DNA of 64,000 nt from Xylaria sp. FL1777 (lineage: Eukaryota > Ascomycota > Sordariomycetes > Xylariales > Xylariaceae): the NCBI GenBank assembly GCA_022578965.1, contig MU400560.1:124001-188000 (forward strand), written 5' to 3'. Each line of letters opens with the position of its first letter. Position 1 is the stretch's first letter. Position numbers and translations under genes: made by a program. The notes below the pieces were generated by a model that searched no databases, had not been told where the DNA came from, and worked only from the letters and a program-made list of their open reading frames with translations. Below, one piece after another: positions 1 through 11,955 of the stretch.

Positions 1-3000
1 CTAGTGGCTATTTAAGGACAATAAAAACTTTATAAACGCATTTATAAGTAAAACTATGGCATTTTAAGGAGTTAAAACAACTTATTTTAGCACGTGCATT
101 ATTTAGCTATAAAACTAATAAGCACTAAAGCTTAAAATACTTGCAAAGCTATTAATTTTTAAAAATACCTCTTTTATTAATTTAAATTATTTAGTATATT
201 GCTAAATATTACTATAAATGTTAATTACTACAAATATTAATTATTAAAACATTGATTTAATAACAAGCTAAATATATAAATATAACAACTATATTACTAT
301 AATAGCTTATATAATTGCATAGTTTGCTAAATAGCTACAAATAAGCATTTAGCTAAATAACTTTTTTAAAGTAAGCTTATATTAATAAAACAACAAGTTA
401 TATTAATGCTACAACTTTTTATGCATTAACTTTTTTTACCTTGTTTTAAAATTAGCTTATTATAATATAAATTAGCAAGCATGTTAAAAACAAGCATTTT
501 TTTTACGTAGTTAAAGTTGCAAAGTTTTGCTAAAGTGCTTTTTTTATAACTTGCTATACTTAATGCAAATAAGTTTTGCTTTTTTTTATTAATAACAATG
601 CTACAAAATAACTAATAGTTTTATTATTATATAGCATGCATTTTTTATAATGTTTAAAGCATATATTATTTAAATCTTTGTTTTGTAGAATTTATATAGC
701 CTTTTATAATTTTTATTTAGTTAGCTGCTATAGCATTAATACTTTACGTTTAAAAGTTAATTTCTTTTAAGATTTATACTTTATAACGCGGCTATTTGTT
801 TAAAACTTTGCGATTAAACTATATTACTAGTAAACAGTAGTAGCTTTTGCTGCTTAGCTATTGTTTGCTAGCTATATAGCTAAATTAAGAGCTTTAATAA
901 AGTTGCTGCATTATAAAGCTATATATAAAAAAAGTATGCTAACTATAGTATTAAAGATAAACTATAAGAAATATGTTACTTAGTAGCGCTATAAAAATTA
1001 TATTTAAGCATAATACGTATAAATTTAATAAACCTTATTATAATAAAGCTAGCAAATATTATGCAAAATGATTTTTTATAAAACGTTATTAAAGGGTGGC
1101 TTATAACTACATAAATACATTAGCTACACGTAGTATTAATAGCTATTACATTAAAATTAGCAGGGGTTATAATTAAGTATTAGCTTACTTAATATATTTA
1201 TTTCTTTATAAATACTTAAGTATATTACAAAAATAAAATTTTATAAAAACGTTACATGTGTATTAAGGCTATTATATATTAGTGCTAAATAATTTTTGCT
1301 ATTTTTTTAAGTGTTGCAAAGGTGGTTTAGCTAGCTATTGCTATAAAACCATGATTTTGTTTCCTAAGATTATAGTGTAAAAGGTGGCCTATATAAAATG
1401 TATATTAGCTGCGCACTTAAGCGCAACACTAGTAGCTGCCACACTAAAATTAGCTAAAGTTATAACTAGAGTGTTAGCTAACCTAATGTACTTACTTTTT
1501 ATCTTTTAGGTGTTTTCTGAGATCTTAATAAAGTGAGATATATTTTTTGTAAAACATAAGATAAAAACTATAGTATTTAAAATATATATATAGAAAATAA
1601 TATAATATAAAATCAATAAAGTTCCTTAAAATTTATGTTTTGTAAGCTTATTACACTACATTTTATTGCACTACACTTAAAGTTATAAAATTTAAGCTTG
1701 CTTTTATTATAAGCTAAAAATTGCTTTATTTATATAATATAAAAGCTTATAACTAATAGTTAAAAAACCAAATAAATGCTTTAACTTTTAAACTAAGCTT
1801 TAGCTAATTAATATAACTAACTTTAGCTCTAGCTTTAGCTTTAGCACTAGTATTAGCAATAACACTAAAATTAAAACAACTAATTTAAGAAATATTGCAA
1901 TAAAAACAAAAGCAACATAAATAAAAACAACATAAATAAAAACAATATAAATAAAAACAGTAAAAATAATAACAATAAAAACAAAAGCAATAAAAACAAA
2001 AGCAAAAATAAAAGTAGTTATAATTATTGCTTATATTACTGCTAAATATAAGTGCAAATCTTAACTTATAATAATAGTTTTATTGTTTATAGTTTATTAG
2101 TTTATTAATTAGTTAGTTTATATAATTTTATATATGGAGCTTTTATATTAGTTTTCTTTAAATATGCATATTTATTAAAAATTAACTAATATAAATATAT
2201 AACACTTAATTTTTCTTTATAATTGTTTTTATAGTTTTATTTTTGTTTTTTGTTTTATAATATTAACTAAAATATAAAATTATGCTTAACTTGTTTATTA
2301 CTAACAAAATATTGTTATAAAACTTACTGCTATATTTTTATTTGCTTAATAATACCTTTATATTTAAGTTTTTTACTTTTTATAATAATAACTTTGCTTT
2401 TTTTGCTAACGTTTTTAGGTTTTATTACGTTAATATAACAGCATAACTTTTGTTGCATATTGTTAATAAGTATTGTGCTGCCTTTTATTATTTCTAGCAA
2501 ATATTAAAATAAAGCTACATAAATTTTTGCTAGCAGATTATTACTTAGTATTAAAAGGCTAAAGCAATAAAAACTTTTTAAACAAAAATACGTAAGGTTT
2601 AAAACGTGCTTTATAATGCTAGCAAAAAATATTAATATTTTAAATATAAGTTTTTTTTTTAAAACTAGTTGCTTATAAAGGCATAAAACGTATAAACTAG
2701 TAATAATGTTCTTTTAGCACTACGTGTTACTAGTATAGCTTATATAATTTTAAACGTAAAAAATAAGCTTAATAACATTATATTATAAAAAGCTTTTATA
2801 AAACTAAAGTATTAGCTTAAGCAAAAGTTTTACTAAAATATAAAGCTTGCTATTATTAAGCTAAATAAGCTTGCTATTATTATTAAGTTGTTTGTAGATT
2901 TTAAGCTAATCTTTAAATATAAACATATAGCTTGTTGTATTAATAAAGCTATTTTTAAGCACGTGTTTTAATTAAGTACTATAGTTAAGTTTATAGCATT

Positions 3001-4084
3001 TAGTACTTAGCGCTAGCTAAGCGCTAACAAATAAATAGCGTTAATTTTTATAGTTAGTACTATATATAAGCATATAACTATTATAGCTAATACTTTGCGC
3101 ATAGTGCAATAAAATTATGCAGCATAAAAAACCTAGGCTTTTTATTGCCTTAAGAACTGCAGCGTAATAAATAGTATTAAAAGCGTTAAGTTTAAAAGTC
3201 AAAAATTAGCTAATGCTATTAATATTTTATTAGCAGTAATAGTAATAATGCTAAAATACTACAAAAAGAAAACAATAATAACTATAAAACAGTTAGCTTT
3301 ATGCTTTAATATTAATTTAATTAATTAATAATACATATTTTTTATTTTATGTTTTTTACTGCTGTTATATATTTTTAGCTATAAATATATATTACTTATT
3401 ACAGTTTTGGTTTTTTAATAATCTTTTTATTTAGTTGCAAATAAAAATAAATATTTATAGTACTATATGCACTTATACAAGTTTATTTAATATATAACTT
3501 AAAAGGTTTTTAAACATATATATATAAGTTAGTTTAGTATGCTAGCTTTTTTCCAATGTATTATTGCTTTTAAATTCTCTTTTTTTTTGTTTGTTTATAA
3601 TTTTTTCCTTTTTTTATTTTTAACGTTTGTTAGTACAAAAAGCTTTTATTATTTATTATAGCAAACTTATTACTAAACTTTTAAAACGATTTATTTTTAA
3701 TTAGCTAGATTATATAAAACCTTTTAACTAAAAAACGCGAAGTTTTTATTAAAGAACATATAGCATAAAACTTGCTAATAAACAATAAAAAGCTTGCTAA
3801 AATAATAAAAATTAAACGTATAATATATAAATTTTAAATACTTTAATACTTTTATAATACTATAATAAATAAGCTAAAAGCAGCAAACATAATAAAAACA
3901 AAATGCAAAGTTTAAATTTTGTATAGCTATTTAGCTATTGCAAGCTAATAAATTAGCTTTAAAGCTAGTAAAGCAAAATATATTAAAGCTATTGTTTAAT
4001 ACTAGGTTAATTCTTTAGATTTAAATAGTGTTTACTTTATTTTAACTTGTAAAAGCTATAGTAAGCTTGCTTATAAAAACGTAA

Positions 4085-4284
4085 ATTATTTATTAATAAG
4101 TGCTTTTAATAAAGCTTTTTTAATTATATTTCTAAACTTTTTTTTTTGTGCTAATAAAAGCTATAATAAGCTTGCTTAGTATATAGCTAGCTTACTGCTT
4201 TTAAATTATCTATTAATAAGTGCTTTTAATAAAGCCTTTTTAATTATGCTTTTAGACCCTTTTTTTTGTATTAATAACACTATA
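4085..4284. repeat. Direct duplication of an ~80 bp unit
   Basis: Two copies of about 80 bp lie about 120 bp apart (roughly 4,085-4,165 and 4,204-4,284). Both run from ATTAATAAGTGCTTTTAATA through a T-run to an AATA/GTGCTAATAA-like end, and differ by scattered C/T changes (CTTTTTT versus CCTTTTT, AAACT versus GACCC). The C/T differences are what independent C-to-T erosion of a duplicated sequence would give. Confidence 0.7.
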
Positions 4285-5377
4285 GAACAGTATACTAAGC
4301 AAAGCACTAATAATATAAAAATCTTGTTTTTATAGCTATGTTTTTTATTATTCTTTAGTTTTAACAAGAGTATAATTTCTTTATTTAAAGCTGTTTTTTG
4401 CTTAACGTATATATAATAATTAATTTTAATAAGTTATAAATTATAGCAAAAATAAAACAAGAACTTAATAAACTAAGTTTTTATTAATATATAAAATAAG
4501 CTTTTAATAGCTTAAGTAATAATAATAATAAACTATTTTTGCTACTAAACTTATAAAATAACATATTAAATAATAAGCTATAATTTGTTTATAACTTAGC
4601 GCTACTATTAACTAGTAGCTTAAACAAAAGGTTATAAAATAAAGCGTTTATTTTAAAGCTTAATAAAGCTAGTAGCTAAAGTAGCTAGTTTTTTTTATAG
4701 CAGCATTTATTAAATAGTAAATTATTTTTTGCTAACAAACTATTATTTTTTTCGCTAGATTTTTCTTATACTAGCTTATTTATTTTGCAGCAAACTATAA
4801 ACGTTAGCTTATTAAGTTAATTGTTTATTTTTTAGCACATTTGGCCTAGTATTACAAGCTCTTAGTTGCTTAACTTTTTAGCTAGTAGTACGTTTAAAGC
4901 GCAAAACAATGCTTAAAAAAATACGTAAAACAATACATAAAACAATGCGCAAAATAATATGCAAAATAATACGTAAGAATAGTGGCCTGCTAAAGTATAT
5001 ATAACACGTAGCTAGTTTATATAAAACAACCTGCTGTTTATTATATTTAGTATAACATCTTTAATTAGCTTTCTTAAAAATTTTAACAAGCTTTAAATTA
5101 AACTTTTAGTTTAATACAAAACTTTTAATAAAGCTATTATTTAAAAGCTTTGCAAGCAAACTATATAAAGATTAAAAGGTTATAAAATATTGCTAGCTTA
5201 AAAGCTACATATAAAAAAACTACAATAATTTTGCAAAGATTTTTTAAATCTACGTAATAATTTAAACAAAACTATTTTATAAGCTTTTTTTACATTTTAG
5301 AAAATATATGAAAAACTTAATTAATTAAGCTAATAAGCTACTTAATTAAAATATATAACCTTAAATATTGTTGTTTT

Positions 5378-5665
5378 GTTTAGCTATATTATTATATTAG
5401 TTTAGTTATATTGTTATATTAGTTAAGTTATGTTATTACATTAGTTTAGTTATGTTATTTTATTTAGTTATATTATTTCATTTAGTTATATTGTTTTATT
5501 TAATTATGTTATAACATTAGTTTAATAATATTATTACACTAGTTTAATTATATTATTACACTAGTTTAATAGTATTATTATATTAGTTTAATTATATTAT
5601 TATATTAATATAATAGTATTATTACATTAGTTTAATTATGTTTTTATATTAGTTTAATTAATTAG
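5378..5665. repeat. AT minisatellite, TTAGTTTAATTATATTATTA-type units
   Basis: A run of about 290 bp is made of near-identical units of about 20-25 bases built on TAGTTTAGTTATATTATTAC. The later units replace GTTAT by ATTAT or ATAGT. Unit length drifts, so this is an old, degenerate tandem array. Confidence 0.75.
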
Positions 5666-6589
5666 TTATGTTGTTATAATTTATACGTATTTTCTTTAGC
5701 TAGCTAAGCCACTATAGCTATAATATAGCTAAGTAGGTTTTATTACATATATATGCATTTTTTTATATATTATCTCTTTATATATGCTATATGTTTACAC
5801 TTTATTAGTTCTATTTATTAATACCTTATACGTTTTACTTTATTATAAATACTTTATATAATAATACCCTTAATTGTACTTTTTGCTATAAGTAATAAAT
5901 TAAGTCTAAAGTAAATCAAGTAATAAGGAATTATATATACATAGTAAAACGTATGCAGCTATTAAATTATAGTAAGTATATCTTTATTTTGCTTATGTTT
6001 TATTGGCTTATTTTTAATAAAGAAATACTATAAGTTAAAGTTAGCTTTAAAGTTTTAACTTCTTTAAAACTTGCTTAAATTGCTATTTTATAAGTTATTA
6101 TAATTTGATTTTTATATAAATTTTTTTTTAGCAATAGTAAACATATAAAAAAAACCTTTAAGCTATGTTTTAAAGCTAACAAAGGTTAGTAAATATATAA
6201 AAAAGCTAACTTTATTAATTAATATAAAATATGCTTTAATTATTATACTACATAAAAGTATATTTAAGCTTATTTAGTAAACTTATATATACTAAAGCAA
6301 AGTAAATTTACTAAATTTTAATATAAGCTAAGTTTTATTTTTATTATAACTAGACTTAAATATGCGCTAAAACTACTAGTAATACTTTTAGCGTATACTA
6401 ATAATTAAGTAATTTTAATGTTAATATATATTAAAACTATAAAGTTATATTAGTTAATTATACTAAGTTTATTATAAATAAAGTATAATTAGTAATTATA
6501 TAAAAAGCTATAATTATTAATTTAATTAATTAATATGTAATATAGCTATTATAATATAAAGGCTATAATAATTAAGTAAGTTATTATAT

Positions 6590-7260
6590 GTGTTATAATT
6601 ACTAAAGGATTAAATATATTAAGGAATTAAATATAAAGTACTTAAGTATATTAAAACTATAGTTTATATACTAAAGCTTTCTAAGGAATTAAGTATATTA
6701 AAGAATTAAAGCACTTAAGTATACTAAAAATTATAGTTTATATGTTAAAGCTTTTTAAGGTATAAGTATACTAAGGAATTAAGGCACTTAAGTGTACTAA
6801 AGACTTTAATGTATAAATAATATACTAAAGCTTTTTAAAGGATTAAGTATAAAGCACTTAAGTGTATTAAAAACTATAATCTATATACTAAAGCCTTTTA
6901 AGGAATTAAGTATACTAAAAAATTAAAGCACTTAAATGTATTAAAGACTTTAATATATAAGTAATATGCTAAAGCCTTTTAAAAGATTAAGTATAAAGCA
7001 CTTAAATATACTAAAGACCATAATTTATATGCTAAAGCCTTTTAAGGGATTAAGTACACTAAGGAATTAAGGCACTTAAGTGTACTAAAGACTTTAATAT
7101 ATAAGTAATATATTAAAGCTTTCTAAAGAATTAAGTATAAAGCACTTAAGTATACTAAAAATCACAGTTTATATACTAAAGCCTTTTAAGGGATTAAGTA
7201 TATTAAAGGTTTAAGTACACTAAAGAATTAAGTATAAAGCATTTATTTATACTTTATAGT
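6590..7260. repeat. Degenerate tandem array built on AAGCACTTAAGTATACTAAAG
   Basis: The words TTAAGTATACTAAGGAATTA, GCACTTAAGTGTACTAAAGA and TATACTAAAGCCTTTTAAGG recur in the same order at least six times over about 670 bp. Spacing is irregular (about 90-130 bp), with internal deletions. Each unit contains short palindromes (CTTAAG, GTATAC, AGTACACT), so the array could fold or bind a dimeric protein. It looks like a satellite rather than a coding remnant. Confidence 0.75.
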
Positions 7261-7309
7261 GTTACTAGTGAAATATAATAAAGTTTTAAAGATATTTAAG
7301 TGAGTGTTT

Positions 7310-7935
7310 ATAACTAGTATTTATAGCCATAATAGCAGGCTAGCTACCCACTACCGGAATTTAGTGTAACTAATTAATCTCTTTATGAATAAGTTTTATA
7401 AAACTATAATTTAAAGGGCAATAATATATTATAAGAAATATAAAAGGTTTTAATAGTTATACATTTATTAGTTAATTATATAAGCTATAAACTTAGCACT
7501 ATTAAGTGTTAATATATAACTTAGTTAGCAAGCTATAATAACTACTAAAATAATAGCATAAGCATTTATTAATTAATTATAAAAGTGCTAAAATAACTAA
7601 GTATAAAGGCCTATAAAAAGTAAAAGCAACTTAAAGACATTAAAGGATTAAAAAGTATACTAAGGGATTAAGTACATTAAAGGATTAAGTACACTAAAGG
7701 ATTAAGCTTTTAAAGATATTTAAGTAAATATTTATGGACATTTATAAATATTTATAACTAGCGCAACTATAATAGCAAGCTAGCTATTTACCACTAGGAT
7801 TAAAATTATAACTAACTATATATAATCTTTTTATAAATAAATCTTATAAAAAGTTATAATTTAAAAGGCAATAATATGTTATAAAAAATATAAAAAGTTT
7901 TAGTAGCTATGCATTTATTAGTTAATAGTGCTACA
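7310..7935. repeat. Two dispersed direct copies (~180 bp) of a less eroded element
   Basis: The segment at about 7,310-7,470 (TATAACTAGTATTTATAGCC, then AATAGCAGGCTAGCTACCCA, AATCTCTTTATGAATAAG, AAAGGGCAATAATATATTAT) is repeated at about 7,745-7,935 with the same word order and scattered substitutions. A third, more diverged copy may begin near 8,085 (AATCCTTTTATAAATAAG and an ACAATATATCGTAAGC stretch). These copies hold some of the few C- and G-rich words of the whole block, so they may be younger. No ORF runs through them. Confidence 0.65.
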
Positions 7936-8329
7936 AATTTCTAAGATTGCTGAAATAAAAGTGCTAAAATAACTAAGTTTAGTGCACTTAATAAGCAAAT
8001 AGTAGCGCAAGCATTTACTGGTTAATTATAAAAGGTCTTAATTTAACTTAGCATATGCTAAGACTACAAACTAACTAATTAATCCTTTTATAAATAAGTT
8101 TAATAGATTTTGCATAAAATGTTCTAAGCGTAATTTAAAAAAAAACAATATATCGTAAGCAATTAATAATATATTATTAGCTATTATTTAAAAGCAAGGC
8201 AAAACTTTATAAGCATTATTTATTAAAAAATAAAAAGTTTTAATAACTGCTTATTTATTAGTTAATTATGTAGCTAAAATATTTAAGCTTAGTAGTGCAC
8301 TTAGCTAGTTTAATAATTAATTAAGTATA

Positions 8330-8870
8330 AAGGCATTTATTAGTTAATTAAGTATGTAGGCATTTATTAATTAATTGTAAAAACTATAAATTAAGCATTA
8401 AAAAGTGCTAAAATAACTAAGTTTAGTATTAATTATATAAGCTATAAGTATTTACTAATTAATTATATAAGCATTTACTAGTTAATTATATAAGTATTTA
8501 CTAGTTAATTATATAAGCATTTATTAGTTAATTATGCAAGCTATACTAAAAATGCTAAAACATATAAAAGTATTTAAAAAGTGGCATATATTACTAGTTA
8601 ATAACATAAGCATTTATTAGTTAATTATGCAAGCTATACTAAAAGTGCTAAAACATATAAAAGCATTATTAATTAATAATGTAAGCATTTATTAGTTAAT
8701 TATATAAAGTATATTACTTAAGTACTACATAAAAGTGCTAAAATAATTAAGTTTAAATGTTTATTAGTTAATTATATAAGCACTTATTAGTTAATTATAT
8801 AAGCTATAAACTAAGCATTAAAAGTACTAAAATAACAAAGTTTAATAGTTAATTATAAGCATTTATGTAC
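8330..8870. repeat. Tandem array of GCATTTATTAGTTAATTATA units
   Basis: At least ten copies of (A)GCATTTATTAGTTAATTATA(TA) occur, alternating with a second word, AAAAGTGCTAAAATAACTAA. The array decays into single units on both sides, and single units also lie near 7,455, 7,905, 8,025 and 8,260. This suggests the array grew from the adjacent dispersed element. Confidence 0.75.
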
Positions 8871-9528
8871 TATAAGTACTAGTTAATAGTAAGTTTTTAA
8901 TATAAATAACTATTAGCTTATTAAAGCTTAATATATATAAAGCTAATTAAGATTAAGTGATTTTAATCTAATAACTGTTTATAGCTAAATATTGTTTATA
9001 GTAAGTAAAAACAAAAAAACAATTTATTTGTTTTAGTAATTATATATTTACTTTACTAAAGCTTTTTAAAGAACAAGTTTAAAGCAACTAATAAGTATTA
9101 ATAATAATATTAACGCATTAAAGGCTTTTAAAAAAATAATTTAAGTTTGTTTACTTATATAATTATTTATTTAATAAATAATATTAATTTTAATGCTAGA
9201 TTTACTAGTTTATTTTTTATTTTTAAAAATACTATTAGCTTTTATTACTTATTATTAGCTTGTTAGCGTATAGTATTAACTTTTAGAAATTTTATAAAGG
9301 CTAATATCTTTTCTGTATTAAAAATAAAAAATATAAAAACATAATTTTTTTAGCTAAATATAATAGCTAAAGTAATTATATATGCTTTATAGCTAACAAT
9401 TAGTTATAGAACTAGCTATAGCTAATAAAGCTAATATATAAACTATTAACTGCTTTTATTATTATTATATTTATTTCTTTTACTTTTGCTACTTTTATTA
9501 CTTATTTTTTATTTTTTATTTTTAAAAC

Positions 9529-9745
9529 AGTTTTGCTTTAGTTTATATTTTAGCTTTTTATATGCTATATATACTTTATTAACTTTATAATTGTTTAATG
9601 CTTGCAAGCTTTTATTTTTATTACTTTAGCTACTTAAATACTTTTATTTTTATTATAGTTTTACTTTAGTTTATATTTTTGCTTTTAATATACTATATAG
9701 CTTTATTAACTTTATGATTTTTTAATATATGCAAACTTTATAGTT
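9529..9745. repeat. Direct duplication of a ~95 bp unit
   Basis: Copies at about 9,529-9,625 and 9,655-9,745 share TTTTGCTTTAGTTTATATTT, TATGCTATATA, CTTTATTAACTTTAT and a final GCAAGCTTT/GCAAACTTT. The differences are mostly C/T or G/A transitions. Confidence 0.65.
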
Positions 9746-10134
9746 TTATTTTATTATAATAGCTACTTTAATATATTATACTATTAGTTATTAATGCTTA
9801 ATATGTATATTTATTATAATATAATAATAGTTATAACGCAACTAAATATAAGTTTTATATTATAAGTTTTGCTTTAAAAGCTAACATAAAAAAATATAAT
9901 GTTAATAAAGCCTTTATTTTTAGCTGTTTTTTTGCTGCTATAATTAATTAATAATATATAAATACTAGTATAAGTTTAGTTATTTATTAGTTAGTACATT
10001 TTCTATATATATATTATTAAAATTAAAAGCTTACTATTTATTTTAGCTGTTAGTTTGTTTTATTAATAAGCATATAGTACTACTGCCTTAAATAAATATA
10101 TTATATAAAACTTTGCTTGCTATATTTGCTTGCG

Positions 10135-10300
10135 TATATATGTTTTTCTTTTTTACGTCTATATATTTTTTATGTTTGTATGTTTTCTGCGTTTATATGT
10201 TTCTGCGTTTATATGTTTTTAGTTTGTATGTTTCTAGTTTATATATCTTTATATTTGCATGTTTTATTTGCGTGTCTTATTAGCATGCATGTCTTAACTT
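10135..10300. repeat. Minisatellite at the edge of the AT-rich block
   Basis: Tandem units of about 16-20 bases on the theme GCGTTTATATGTTTCT / AGTTTGTATGTTTCTAG occupy the last 160 bp before composition becomes normal. They create a 61-codon open frame with a low-complexity Tyr/Phe/Cys/Leu translation, which is an artefact of the repeat. Confidence 0.65.
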
Positions 10301-10329
10301 AAACTACTCTTAAAACATGTTTCAGGAGC

Positions 10330-10883
10330 TAAAACTTCTTCTAAAATAGCAAATCAAAACTCCAGCGTGTTCGGTATGTTCTCCGTCCCTCGACTACGGA
10401 TGAAGTCAGTTGCTCTTAAATACACGTCAGAGGAGCTGTCGATGGCGTTACCTTCCATATTCGCTAGGTGCAAAGCGTTTGACACCAGCACTGATTGCGG
10501 CGTCGATCAGATTCTTCTGCGCTTTTTGCTCAGGGTCCGAAAGTAATTGGACAAAAGACAAGACGGTATGTATTCCTCGAAGTGCCTCGACCAGAGCCTT
10601 CTTGTCGTTATAATCGACGGCTTGCCACTTCACTCCGGGCGCGAGGGCAGCGGTTGGTGCCGACTACAATTGCACAATCAATATCAGATTCTCGTTCAAC
10701 AGGCCATTGAGATTGCACTCACTCCTCTGCTGAATATGGTTATGTCATGTTTCCCTGATGCCACGAGAGCATCGACGACCTCTTGCGCAACCTCTGCGGA
10801 AATTTCAGTCATCGTATCGGTCTGCGGGATAGATACAGGCTGAACTCACGCCCCGAACCACCGGCCACTGCGACTTTGACCAT
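10330..10883 (-). pseudogene. NmrA-like / isoflavone-reductase-type NAD(P)-binding protein, truncated at the AT-rich edge
   Basis: The 5' part of an NmrA-like (atypical short-chain dehydrogenase) gene is still legible. Exon 1 is 10,850-10,883, from ATG, encoding MVKVAVAGGSG, the start of a Rossmann fold. Exon 2 is 10,723-10,793 (VAQEVVDALVASGKHDITIF). Exon 3 is 10,452-10,663, containing a 'VLSFVQLL' strand and ending in the family motif VKRFAPSEYG. Introns carry GTGAGT donors. After a possible GTAACG intron a fourth exon starts near 10,393 (ENIPNTLEF) but meets TGA where a Trp codon would fit, then dissolves into AT-rich sequence. Only about 120-140 of roughly 300 residues remain, and the substrate-binding half is absent. 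The family is clear; that it is dead is inferred from the truncation. Confidence 0.75.
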
Positions 10884-11955
10884 TGCGTGATTCTTTCAAG
10901 GAGCACTGCCTGGACAACTTAGTATCTTGGAGAATGGGTAATGACTTAGCGAAAAAAGGCGTGCAGGTCAGACATAAGTCGAAAGTGCATATACGAAGAA
11001 GAATGTTATTTATGTTGTAGCTTCTTTCACCTGTGTGCTAGGAGAACGGTTATATTCGACCGCCGCGCGGAGTTAATTTCACATCGGTCATGTATACACG
11101 TAGATAGAGGGTGTGCGCTACATTTTCCGCCGCCGCGGAGTTTCGAGAAGATCGATGTCACCGTAGCAGTCGGTGGCAGTGTACATAGTATCAAGGCTTT
11201 GGTGTGCTGAGTGAAGAAATGAGCAACAGTTTGTAGTTTTCACGATTTGATCAAAGTTTGATCGCTCATAACAGTTAAATGACCGTCAGTTGTAACGCTT
11301 ATTACTTAATTGAGGCGAAAATAACATCGGTTGACTACTTATTATTTGTTGTTTGCATCTTGAAGTCTTGAAAATGTGTAGAAGGAACATTACTTGACTA
11401 GCGGTTTATTGAACAAGGTTGGAGCGGTATCGTATGTACGCTTCTTCACATTACCTCTATGTATTCTTATTAAGGTAATCCCAATACTATATTCGTACAC
11501 GGACTCCCGAGTGGGTAGCCGGTCCGGGTTGAACGATCTAACGGAGTTGACGGGTACACTTTGCCTCAGCTGAAAATATCTTTTCTAACCGTCAGCGTTT
11601 TCCAACCCCGCAGGCTGCCGGTTCCCGGCGGAGACTGGAACCAAGACTCGCGCCAGTCGGGTGATGGGACTGTTAAAGTTGCCAAATTAGGTGACTCCGC
11701 ACTGGACGGGGAAAACGGTTGGCTCTTCGTCTATCTAGTCTAGATAGGCGAAACAAGCGCGATCCAGCTGTGATGATTGATCATATGTGCACTGGTTATA
11801 AAAGATCTATTGAACCTTTCATATTTCTCTATCACCGTCGTCACAAATTATCACCTTCCCTTAACCCTTAACTCTCGCGAGAGCTAGAAAAAGCGCTTGT
11901 AATTTGTACGGTTGGCGATAACGGTGTTGCCTCCAACCCCTTGAGACTGGTCCGA
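10884..11955. other. Intergenic region, divergent promoters
   Basis: About 1.07 kb separates the NmrA-like remnant (-) from the oxidoreductase (+). It has no gene. GC-rich words with CGG/CCG triplets (11,500-11,545) could bind zinc-cluster factors but are not diagnostic. A near-palindrome CTATCTAGTCTAGATAG lies at about 11,731-11,747. Confidence 0.6.
11797..11804 (+). promoter_or_regulatory. Probable TATA box of the oxidoreductase gene
   Basis: TATAAAAG lies 159 bp before the ATG of the downstream gene, followed by a CT-rich stretch (about 11,815-11,870) of the kind that surrounds fungal transcription starts. Inferred from position only. Confidence 0.45.

Larger units (their letters stand above)
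1..10300. repeat. AT-rich, gene-free block with RIP-like erosion and nested repeats
   Basis: This block is overwhelmingly A+T, with no open frame of convincing coding character on either strand and no recognisable transposon protein. It ends sharply near 10,300, where base composition returns to normal. It contains several direct and tandem repeats, listed separately. Cytosines survive mostly after A or G (ACA, GCA, GCT), while TC and GA, and especially TCA and TGA, look scarce. This resembles repeat-induced point mutation followed by long decay, as in AT-isochores of many ascomycetes. It could also be subtelomeric or pericentromeric heterochromatin; no telomere repeat is seen. The composition is seen directly; the RIP origin is inferred. 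Confidence 0.85.

Noticed and set aside
5378..8870. CRISPR-like regular repeats
   Set aside because: Units are contiguous or irregularly spaced and degenerate, without unique spacers of constant length; the genome is fungal.
10117..10302. 61-codon open frame with Tyr/Phe/Cys/Leu-rich translation
   Set aside because: Product of a minisatellite (TATATGTTTCT units) at the edge of the AT-rich block; no coding logic.
11561..11743. 60-codon frame upstream of the oxidoreductase
   Set aside because: Opens with a non-ATG codon, lies in the promoter region, no domain or splice partner.
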